A DNA stretch of 5,140 nt from an uncultured Caryophanales bacterium (GTDB taxonomy: Bacteria > Bacillota_I > Bacilli_A > RFN20 > CAG-826): contig CALAWM010000079.1 of the NCBI GenBank assembly GCA_937895315.1, positions 1-5,140 of the forward strand. The letters run 5' to 3'. The notes under the pieces are model-generated. The model saw nothing but the letters and a program-made list of their open reading frames with translations, ran no database searches and was not told the origin of the DNA. The first letter of the stretch is position 1. Each line of letters begins with the position of its first letter. Below, in pieces: positions 1 through 5,140 of the stretch. Both the position numbers and the translations under genes were made by a program.

Positions 1-2375
1 CAGCACAAGATCTAAGAAGTAAGGAAGATTTTGCCTATCTCGTAAAACAATATAATAATGATAACTATACAATTTATTTTTCCATCAATAACAACACCCA
101 ACTAGAACAAGTAAAAACGCTACTTGAAAATAATGAACTATCTTTTAGTGTGGATGATACGAAAAGTACTGCCCCAATAATTATTACTACACAGTATTTT
201 CCGCATGGATTTGTATTAGAATCGCACAAAATCGTCCTTTTTACCAGCAAAGAACTCTTTAATATCACACGCAATGAAATGCGTTATAACGCCAGATTTA
301 AAGCCGGAAGCGTAATTCGAAGCCATGATCAACTAACGCCGGGCGACTATGTTGTGCATGAATATCATGGCATCGGGCAATATGTATCAATTGAAAGTAT
401 TTTATCTTTTGGCGTCATTAAAGACTATATAAATATTAAGTATGCCAGTAATGAAGAATTATCAATTCCCCTTGAACAAATTCACTTAATTCGGAAGTAC
501 AGTGGCCGTGAAGGTGTATCGCCCAAACTTCATAAATTAGGTGGCCAAGCATGGACAAAAACTAAAGCCAGGATTAATGAAAAAATTAATGACATCGCCG
601 ATAAATTAATTGAAATTCAAGCCGCTCGTTATCAAACACCAGGCTTCCCCTTCCCATCTGATGATGAATTTCAGAAAGAATTTGAACTTGGATTCCCATA
701 TGAATTAACCGATGATCAAGAAATTGCCTTACGCGAGATAAAACAAGAAATGGAAAGTCCATTTATTATGGACCGCCTCTTATCAGGTGACGTTGGTTTT
801 GGTAAGACAGAAATTGCCCTAAGAGCAGCTTTTAAAGCAATCAGTGCCGGCAAACAAGTGCTCTTCTTATGTCCAACAACCCTCCTTGCTCGCCAACATT
901 ATGAGGTGTCATTAGACCGCTTTGCAAACTTCGGAGTAAAGATTGGTTTAATTTCGCGATTAGTTACCCCCAAAGAAAAAAGTAACCTGGTAAAAAGGTT
1001 CCAAAACGGGGATATCCATCTTCTAATTGGCACCCACGCTTTATTTAATATTGACCTGGAAGGTTCGAATGTCGGTCTCTTAATTGTGGATGAGGAACAA
1101 CGTTTTGGCGTGGAACAAAAAGAAGTAATTAAAAAGATGAAAACAATGATTGATGTCCTTACGTTAAGCGCAACCCCAATCCCAAGAACACTACAAATGT
1201 CTTTAGTAGGAATCCGTGGCTTAAGTCAAATTAATACTGCGCCGCAAGAAAGAATGCCAATTCAAACATACGTTATCAAGAAAGATGATTATGTAGTTAA
1301 AGAACTTATTGAACGGGAATTAACAAGAAATGGTCAAGTCTTCTACTTATATAACCGGATTGCCACAATATATCATATTGCGAATAGGCTTCATAAGTTG
1401 GTAAATGGGGCAAAAATTGGTGTAATCCATGGTCAAATGGACCGTAGCGATATTGAAGATGTAATGACATGTTTCTATAACAATGAGATAAATGTCCTTG
1501 TCGCGACTTCAATTATTGAAAACGGTATTGACGTCCCTAACGCAAATGTCATAATTGTGGAAAACGCTGATCAGTTTGGTTTATCACAACTTTATCAAAT
1601 AAAAGGTCGAGTTGGTCGCGGAAATCGCATTGCCTATGCTTATCTTTTATATCAGCCCGCCAAAATAATGAATGATGATGCCAAAAAAAGACTGCAAGCC
1701 ATTCAAGAATTCACCGATTTAGGGAGTGGATATAAAATTGCCCAACGAGATTTAGCAATTCGGGGTGCTGGAGATATCCTTGGGGCGGAGCAATCGGGGT
1801 TTATTGATAGTGTGGGCATTGATATGTATTTAAAAATGCTGCAAGATGCCATAAATCAGAAGAAATATAGTCTTTCAAGTGAACCAATTGAGAAAAGTAT
1901 CAACATTAGTGGTCTTGAAGCTTATATTCCTGACTCTTTTGCCAGTAAAATAGATAAATTTGATTTGTATTTAGAAATAAAGCAAAGTAGAAAACTTACG
2001 AGCCTTAAAGAAGTTGAACAAAAAGTGATGGATATGTATGGAAAACTACCAAATTCATTACAAATACTCTTTTTAAAAAGACAAGTCGAGCTAATGATTA
2101 ATAGCAAAGTCAATTATGTTGAAGATGTAATTGATGAAGATGCCTATCTTGACGTTATCCCCGGGAATGCCTTTATTAAGATTAATGGATCAGCCGTCAT
2201 GCTGTCGAATAAACTTGGTAATACATATACGAACCTTCGGTTTGTAACGATAGATGGTAAAATTAGGATAAGGATATTGAAAAAAGGAGATTGGTTCCAA
2301 GCATATGCCACCCTTGTTCGGACAATTGTTGGCATTGTTCGCGAATCAATAAGTGAACGGAATGAGACTAGATAA
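1..2375 (+). CDS. mfd: Transcription-repair coupling factor Mfd, 5'-truncated by the window edge
   Basis: Mfd is a DNA translocase that recognises RNA polymerase stalled at a lesion, pushes it off the DNA and recruits UvrA for nucleotide excision repair. The reading frame is open from the first complete codon at position 3, so the GTG at 150 is internal and the true start lies upstream. About 790 residues are visible of a family length near 1150-1180. Counting from position 3: the RNA-polymerase-interacting, CarD-like domain starts near residue 114 (GDYVVHEYHGIGQY); the relay helix follows near 184; Walker A is GDVGFGKTE at 262; the DEEQ box is at 363; motif III SATPIPRTL starts at 389; HGQM is at 476; GRVGR starts at 535; the TRG-motif region begins at 587 (RGAGDILGAEQSG); the C-terminal autoinhibitory domain starts near 638 (LEAYIPDS). 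All expected helicase motifs are intact. The UvrA-binding N-terminal module lies outside the window. The last 14 bases overlap rqcP. Confidence 0.97.
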   Translation, partial: AQDLRSKEDFAYLVKQYNNDNYTIYFSINNNTQLEQVKTLLENNELSFSVDDTKSTAPIIITTQYFPHGFVLESHKIVLFTSKELFNITRNEMRYNARFKAGSVIRSHDQLTPGDYVVHEYHGIGQYVSIESILSFGVIKDYINIKYASNEELSIPLEQIHLIRKYSGREGVSPKLHKLGGQAWTKTKARINEKINDIADKLIEIQAARYQTPGFPFPSDDEFQKEFELGFPYELTDDQEIALREIKQEMESPFIMDRLLSGDVGFGKTEIALRAAFKAISAGKQVLFLCPTTLLARQHYEVSLDRFANFGVKIGLISRLVTPKEKSNLVKRFQNGDIHLLIGTHALFNIDLEGSNVGLLIVDEEQRFGVEQKEVIKKMKTMIDVLTLSATPIPRTLQMSLVGIRGLSQINTAPQERMPIQTYVIKKDDYVVKELIERELTRNGQVFYLYNRIATIYHIANRLHKLVNGAKIGVIHGQMDRSDIEDVMTCFYNNEINVLVATSIIENGIDVPNANVIIVENADQFGLSQLYQIKGRVGRGNRIAYAYLLYQPAKIMNDDAKKRLQAIQEFTDLGSGYKIAQRDLAIRGAGDILGAEQSGFIDSVGIDMYLKMLQDAINQKKYSLSSEPIEKSINISGLEAYIPDSFASKIDKFDLYLEIKQSRKLTSLKEVEQKVMDMYGKLPNSLQILFLKRQVELMINSKVNYVEDVIDEDAYLDVIPGNAFIKINGSAVMLSNKLGNTYTNLRFVTIDGKIRIRILKKGDWFQAYATLVRTIVGIVRESISERNETR

Positions 2376-2622
2376 ATTTCTAAAATTGACCCGAATTATT
2401 AAAAGAAGAACTGTTGCCAAAGACATAAGTGCGGCCGGAAAAGTTATTGTTGATAAAAAAACGGTAAAACCTTCTTATCTTGTCAAAGTAGGTGATGTTT
2501 TAGAATTATATCTTGCTGATTTCATTGTTATTGTGAAAGTGTTATCGGTTGATGAAAAGGTAATCCGCGGAAATCCCGAAAATTCTTATACGATCATTGG
2601 TAAACATCTGAATGCAAATTAA
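2362..2622 (+). CDS. rqcP: S4-domain ribosome-associated quality-control protein RqcP (YabO)
   Basis: This is an 86-residue protein made of one S4 RNA-binding domain. In Bacillota, RqcP works with RqcH on obstructed 50S subunits that still carry peptidyl-tRNA, helping C-terminal alanine tailing of the stalled nascent chain; that role is family knowledge. The N-terminus MRLDKFLKLTRIIKRRTVAK closely matches the family, including basic residues R2, R11, K14, R15 and R16. The end (ENSYTIIGKH) also fits YabO-type proteins. I chose ATG 2362 over the in-frame GTG 2353, which directly follows a TAA, because the family begins MRLDKFLK. The start lies 14 bases inside mfd and no clear Shine-Dalgarno precedes it, so translation is probably coupled to mfd. 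The stop overlaps the tilS start. Hsp15 (HslR) is the related proteobacterial S4 protein and is less likely given length and neighbours. Confidence 0.93.
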   Translation: MRLDKFLKLTRIIKRRTVAKDISAAGKVIVDKKTVKPSYLVKVGDVLELYLADFIVIVKVLSVDEKVIRGNPENSYTIIGKHLNAN

Positions 2623-3838
2623 ACTAGATAAACAAAAAAAATACTTACTTGCATGTAGTTTTGGTCCAGATTCCATGGCGCTTTTTAATATGCTCCTTGA
2701 GGGTGGTTATAACTTTGGAGTGGTCCATGTTAATTACATGATGCGTGGTCAAGAAAGTGAAGAAGAAACAAAAGCCCTTATTAAACTTTTAAAAGAAAAA
2801 AACATCAAATACTACGCAAATTATATTGATGGTAAATTACTTTCTGGTAACTTTCAAACAAAAGCGAGGGAAGTAAGATATTCCTTTTTTAGTGATGTAA
2901 TGTTAAATGATGATTATGATGTTTTATTGACCGGGCACCACAAAGATGATTTTTTAGAAACATACTTATTAAGTCAAAAAAGTAATCGTAAATCATTCTA
3001 CTACGGTATTAAAGATGAAGTTACACTTAATGGAGTAAAGGTTTTACGACCCCTTTTATCCTTTTATAAAGAAGAACTATTAAGATACTGTAATGAACAT
3101 AATGTGCCTTATGCGATTGATAGTTCTAACCTTGGACGCAAGTATGCACGAAACAAAATCAGACATGATGTCTTAATGAAGATGACCGTTCAACAAAAAG
3201 ATCAACTTTTTAATGAAGTTCAAGAATTGAATAATAATCTCGAGATTCGTAAACAAGAACTTTTAAAACTAATTGAAGGCAATAGGGTTAGCATTACTAA
3301 ATTTAACGAATTGAGTGAAGATGATCAAAGTAATCTTTTATACATTATTTTTGACTCCTTAGGCTTTGGCCAATACTTTCATTCAAGCAAAGTAAAGTTA
3401 ATAAAAACAAATATGAATTCCGCCAAAACATCAACGTTTATGAAGGTTGTCAATGAACTCTTCATTTCAAAATATGAAGATGACTTTTACCTATTTGATC
3501 TTTATGATTATCGTCCTTATGAATATACATTAAATGCTGCAAAAAGCACTTCTTTTCCACAATTCGACATTATTTTCAATGAAAAGACCCGCAAAATGTA
3601 TATTAAAGAAGAACACTTTCCAATTACAATTACCGTCTCAAGAGGCAATGAAACATACATTATTGACGGTCATAAAAAGAAGATGAATCGGGTCTTCATT
3701 GATATGAAAATGCCTCGCCATATTCGCTTAATATGGCCCGTTGTTAAAGGTAAAGATGGGACAATAATTTATGTTCCGCGCTACCGTAAAGGTTACAAAC
3801 CAAAAGAAACCGATTTATTTAAAATAAATCAAGTTTAG
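2612..3838 (+). CDS. tilS: tRNA(Ile)-lysidine synthetase TilS
   Basis: TilS uses ATP and lysine to convert C34 of tRNA-Ile(CAU) to lysidine, so that the tRNA reads AUA and is charged with isoleucine; the gene is normally essential. The 408-residue protein is slightly shorter than E. coli (about 430) or B. subtilis (about 470) TilS. The N-type ATP-pyrophosphatase domain covers roughly residues 10-190: PP-loop SFGPDSMAL at 16-24, VHVNYMMRG at 38-46, GNFQTKAREVRYSFF at 79-93, HHKDDFLET at 109-117, DSSN at 170-173 and RNKIRH at 180-185. A helical linker follows (about 195-222), then the substrate domain and a C-terminal domain ending in IDMKMPRHIRLIWPVV (363-378). The second PP-loop residue is F instead of the usual G. 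ATG 2612 directly follows an in-frame TGA (2609-2611) and overlaps rqcP by 11 bases. No clear Shine-Dalgarno is present, which suggests translational coupling. Confidence 0.95.
   Translation: MQIKLDKQKKYLLACSFGPDSMALFNMLLEGGYNFGVVHVNYMMRGQESEEETKALIKLLKEKNIKYYANYIDGKLLSGNFQTKAREVRYSFFSDVMLNDDYDVLLTGHHKDDFLETYLLSQKSNRKSFYYGIKDEVTLNGVKVLRPLLSFYKEELLRYCNEHNVPYAIDSSNLGRKYARNKIRHDVLMKMTVQQKDQLFNEVQELNNNLEIRKQELLKLIEGNRVSITKFNELSEDDQSNLLYIIFDSLGFGQYFHSSKVKLIKTNMNSAKTSTFMKVVNELFISKYEDDFYLFDLYDYRPYEYTLNAAKSTSFPQFDIIFNEKTRKMYIKEEHFPITITVSRGNETYIIDGHKKKMNRVFIDMKMPRHIRLIWPVVKGKDGTIIYVPRYRKGYKPKETDLFKINQV
3812..3830. repeat. 19-base AT-rich palindrome at the 3' end of tilS
   Basis: The last codons of tilS contain a perfect 9-base inverted repeat, GATTTATTT and AAATAAATC, around one central A. 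No T-run follows on the + strand and the stem is almost all A-T, so it is a poor intrinsic terminator. It may be chance in AT-rich coding sequence (codons for D-L-F-K-I-N) or a protein-binding site. The symmetry is directly visible; any function is inference. Confidence 0.4.
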
Positions 3839-3849
3839 AAACGCAAGTG

Positions 3850-3878
3850 TTGAATAAAACCTTTATACTATGTATAAT
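3850..3878 (+). promoter_or_regulatory. Predicted sigma-A-type promoter for ftsH
   Basis: A -35-like TTGAAT (3850-3855, four of six consensus bases) is followed after exactly 17 bases by a perfect -10 TATAAT (3873-3878). This predicts transcription from about 3885 and a leader of roughly 54 bases before the ftsH ATG. It lies just after the tilS stop, in the only sizeable gap between genes here. No terminator is seen after tilS, so ftsH could also receive read-through from the mfd-rqcP-tilS transcript. Confidence 0.7.
3863..3877. repeat. Inverted repeat overlapping the ftsH -10 element
   Basis: TTATAC (3863-3868) and GTATAA (3872-3877) form a perfect 6-base inverted repeat with a 3-base centre (TAT), and the right arm covers most of the TATAAT -10. 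The TTATAC arm recurs downstream at 3900-3905. The position suits an operator, but the arms are AT-rich and part of the match comes from the -10 sequence itself. It does not resemble the CIRCE element or the CtsR heptamers that I know. Confidence 0.35.
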
Positions 3879-3885
3879 TATTTGA

Positions 3886-3908
3886 CACGTAACCAAGTAT
3901 TATACGTG
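3886..3908 (+). promoter_or_regulatory. Inverted repeat at the predicted 5' end of the ftsH mRNA
   Basis: CACGTA (3886-3891) and TACGTG (3903-3908) are perfect inverted complements separated by 11 bases. If transcription starts near 3885 as the promoter predicts, this would be a 6-bp hairpin at the very 5' end of the transcript, or as DNA an operator just past the start site. The loop holds a smaller palindrome with the right arm (GTAT-T-ATAC, 3897-3905). Its symmetry is seen directly; its role in mRNA stability or repression is inferred. Confidence 0.4.
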
Positions 3909-3927
3909 ATTCTTATGTCTATTAGAT

Positions 3928-3933
3928 AGGAGG
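3928..3933 (+). promoter_or_regulatory. Strong Shine-Dalgarno sequence for ftsH
   Basis: AGGAGG lies 5 bases before the ATG at 3939 and fixes the ftsH start. It is the only full-strength ribosome binding site in the window and contrasts with the overlapping starts of rqcP and tilS, which lack one. This supports independent translation of ftsH at a high rate. Confidence 0.9.
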
Positions 3934-3938
3934 CCTTA

Positions 3939-5140
3939 ATGAGCAACCCAAACCCACGTCAAAATCCAAGAGGAGCAGCCCCACGAAGAAGTTTTAAACC
4001 CCTTTTACCATATATTCTTTTATTTATTGTAATTGGTGTTGTAATTTGGCTCGCTTTTTTCACTAATCCGGTCACCACTACGACCGTAACCCAAGATAAA
4101 ATTCTTGATTATTTAACGACAAATGCATCAACAATCAAGAGTATTACTGTTACATCAACCGATCGCGTAACTGTAATCGCTGGTGTTTTTGAAAATGGTA
4201 ATCGCTTCTTAGCGAAAGTTCAAAATAGTTTTTATGACAATCAAGTTAGTGCTTTAATAATGGGTACTGACGGCCTTGGTGCCCAATATACTATTGAAAT
4301 TATTGATGCATACGAAAGAACTTTCTGGAACACGATTGGTCCAAACTTAATTTATCTAGTGCTCTTCGTTATTGTCATTGTCTTCTTATACTCCAGAATG
4401 GCTGGAGCCGTTAATCAATCAAATTCAAAAGCAATGGAATTTAATCGTTCCCGCGCTCGTTTAGAAACAAAAATTAAAAAGACATTCGCTGATGTTGCAG
4501 GTGCCGATGCTGAAAAGCAAGAAATGATGGAAATCGTTGATTACCTCAAAAATCCAAAGAAATACTCGCAATTTGGCGCCAAATTACCTAAAGGTATCCT
4601 TTTAGTGGGTCCTCCAGGAACTGGTAAAACCTTACTTGCAAAAGCCGTTGCTGGTGAAGCAAATGTTCCGTTCTTCTCAATTTCTGGTTCAGACTTTGTG
4701 GAAATGTTTGTCGGGGTCGGTGCTGGCCGTGTTCGTGATATGTTCCAACAAGCCAAAAAGACGGCACCTTGTTTAATCTTTATTGATGAACTTGATGCTG
4801 TTGGTCGCCAAAGAGGGGCTGGACTTGGTGGCGGTAATGATGAACGCGAACAAACCCTAAACCAATTACTTATTGAAATGGACGGCTTTGCCGACAATTC
4901 AGGAATTATGGTTATGGCCGCTACAAACCGTGATGATGTTCTTGACCCCGCCTTATTACGTGCGGGTCGTTTCGATCGTAAAATTACCGTTAGTCTTCCT
5001 GATAGAGCCGGAAGAACCGCAATCTTTAAAGTTCACGCACGGGGAAAAGTCATTGATAGCAGCATTGATTTTGATGCAATTTCCCGGCGGACCGTTGGAT
5101 TCTCCGGTGCCGATATTGAAAGTATCTTAAATGATGCCGC
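3939..5140 (+). CDS. ftsH: ATP-dependent zinc metalloprotease FtsH, 3'-truncated by the window edge
   Basis: FtsH is a membrane-anchored AAA+ protease that forms hexamers and extracts and degrades damaged membrane proteins and some regulators in the cytosol. The first 400 codons are visible. They begin with a Pro/Arg-rich cytosolic tail (1-20), then transmembrane helix 1 (about 21-41), an extracytoplasmic domain (about 42-134) and transmembrane helix 2 (about 135-151). The AAA+ module follows: FADVAG at 183-188, Walker A GPPGTGKT at 224-231, pore motif FVG at 257-259, Walker B LIFIDELD at 279-286, and the second region of homology [20 protein letters not shown] (328-347) with likely arginine fingers R344 and R347. 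The frame ends open near [12 protein letters not shown], so the HEXXH zinc site is not in view. Small departures from the usual sequence are IDELD for IDEID and LLRAGRFDR for LLRPGRFDR. The start is set by AGGAGG five bases upstream. Confidence 0.97.
   Translation, partial: MSNPNPRQNPRGAAPRRSFKPLLPYILLFIVIGVVIWLAFFTNPVTTTTVTQDKILDYLTTNASTIKSITVTSTDRVTVIAGVFENGNRFLAKVQNSFYDNQVSALIMGTDGLGAQYTIEIIDAYERTFWNTIGPNLIYLVLFVIVIVFLYSRMAGAVNQSNSKAMEFNRSRARLETKIKKTFADVAGADAEKQEMMEIVDYLKNPKKYSQFGAKLPKGILLVGPPGTGKTLLAKAVAGEANVPFFSISGSDFVEMFVGVGAGRVRDMFQQAKKTAPCLIFIDELDAVGRQRGAGLGGGNDEREQTLNQLLIEMDGFADNSGIMVMAATNRDDVLDPALLRAGRFDRKITVSLPDRAGRTAIFKVHARGKVIDSSIDFDAISRRTVGFSGADIESILNDA

Noticed and set aside
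150..152. GTG as a start codon for a 741-residue Mfd
   Set aside because: The frame is open and Mfd-like from position 3 to 149, and a full Mfd needs about 360 more N-terminal residues, so this GTG is an internal valine codon.
74..2335. Four minus-strand open frames (63-68 codons) opposite mfd
   Set aside because: All lie antisense to conserved Mfd domains, lack ribosome binding sites and show no family features.
3882..3887. Perfect TTGACA as a second -35 element for ftsH
   Set aside because: At a 17-base spacing the -10 position reads CGTGAT, and neighbouring spacings are no better; the TATTAT at 3898 is only 10 bases away. The upstream TTGAAT/TATAAT pair is far more convincing.
3919..3929. 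Small inverted repeat CTAT-TAG-ATAG next to the ftsH Shine-Dalgarno, as a translation-blocking hairpin
   Set aside because: Only four A/T-rich base pairs with a 3-base loop, and it covers just the first two bases of AGGAGG; too weak to support regulation.
3839..3938. Intrinsic terminator after tilS
   Set aside because: None of the inverted repeats here is G+C-rich or followed by a T-run, so read-through into ftsH cannot be excluded.
3839..3938. CIRCE or CtsR heat-shock operator in front of ftsH
   Set aside because: FtsH is often stress-regulated, but neither the TTAGCACTC/GAGTGCTAA pair nor tandem GGTCAAA heptamers are present.
4541..4897. 118-codon open frame on the minus strand opposite ftsH
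   Set aside because: It is antisense to the conserved AAA+ core, its composition (Ser/Pro/Ala-rich) follows from the codons on the other strand, and it has no recognisable domain.
4873..5130. 85-codon open frame on the plus strand in a different frame within ftsH
   Set aside because: It overlaps the second region of homology of ftsH, which is clearly the coding frame, and encodes no recognisable motif.

Overview
The window is a compact, co-directional stretch of bacterial housekeeping genes, all on the + strand. In order they are the 3' two-thirds of mfd (transcription-repair coupling factor), rqcP/yabO (S4-domain ribosome quality-control protein), tilS (tRNA-Ile lysidine synthetase) and the 5' part of ftsH (membrane AAA+ protease). 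The order mfd ... yabO ... tilS ... ftsH is a well-known Bacillota neighbourhood. The DNA is AT-rich, no in-frame TGA interrupts the genes, and tryptophan is written TGG, so the standard code applies rather than the Mycoplasma code. I infer a member of the Bacilli with a reduced genome, of the Erysipelotrichia / RF39 / Acholeplasma-Izemoplasma kind. The sequence alone cannot fix the taxon.

Layout. Positions 1-2375 hold mfd, cut at its 5' end; the RNA-polymerase-interacting domain, both helicase lobes, the TRG motif and the C-terminal domain are inside. rqcP (2362-2622) starts inside the end of mfd, and tilS (2612-3838) starts inside the end of rqcP. Neither has a clear Shine-Dalgarno sequence, so the three genes look like one transcript with coupled translation. 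A 100-base gap (3839-3938) follows. It carries a good sigma-A-type promoter (TTGAAT, 17-base spacer, TATAAT), two inverted repeats around the -10 and the predicted transcript start, and a strong AGGAGG ribosome binding site. ftsH (3939 to the window end) is read from it and leaves the window inside the AAA+ module, before the zinc-protease domain.

Compared with the classic Bacillota cluster, genes often found between yabO and ftsH are absent: divIC, yabP/yabQ, spoIIE and, between tilS and ftsH, hpt (hypoxanthine phosphoribosyltransferase). This fits a non-sporulating, streamlined lineage. The genes share a quality-control theme (repair of transcribed DNA, rescue of stalled ribosomes, decoding fidelity, membrane proteolysis), but nothing points to one dedicated system.

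I found no RNA gene, mobile element, CRISPR array or foreign-looking segment. The items most worth a second look are the ftsH control region (promoter plus inverted repeats, with hpt missing), the altered PP-loop of TilS (SFGPDS instead of SGGxDS) and small substitutions in FtsH. This is largely an ordinary core-genome region and I do not claim a new system here.
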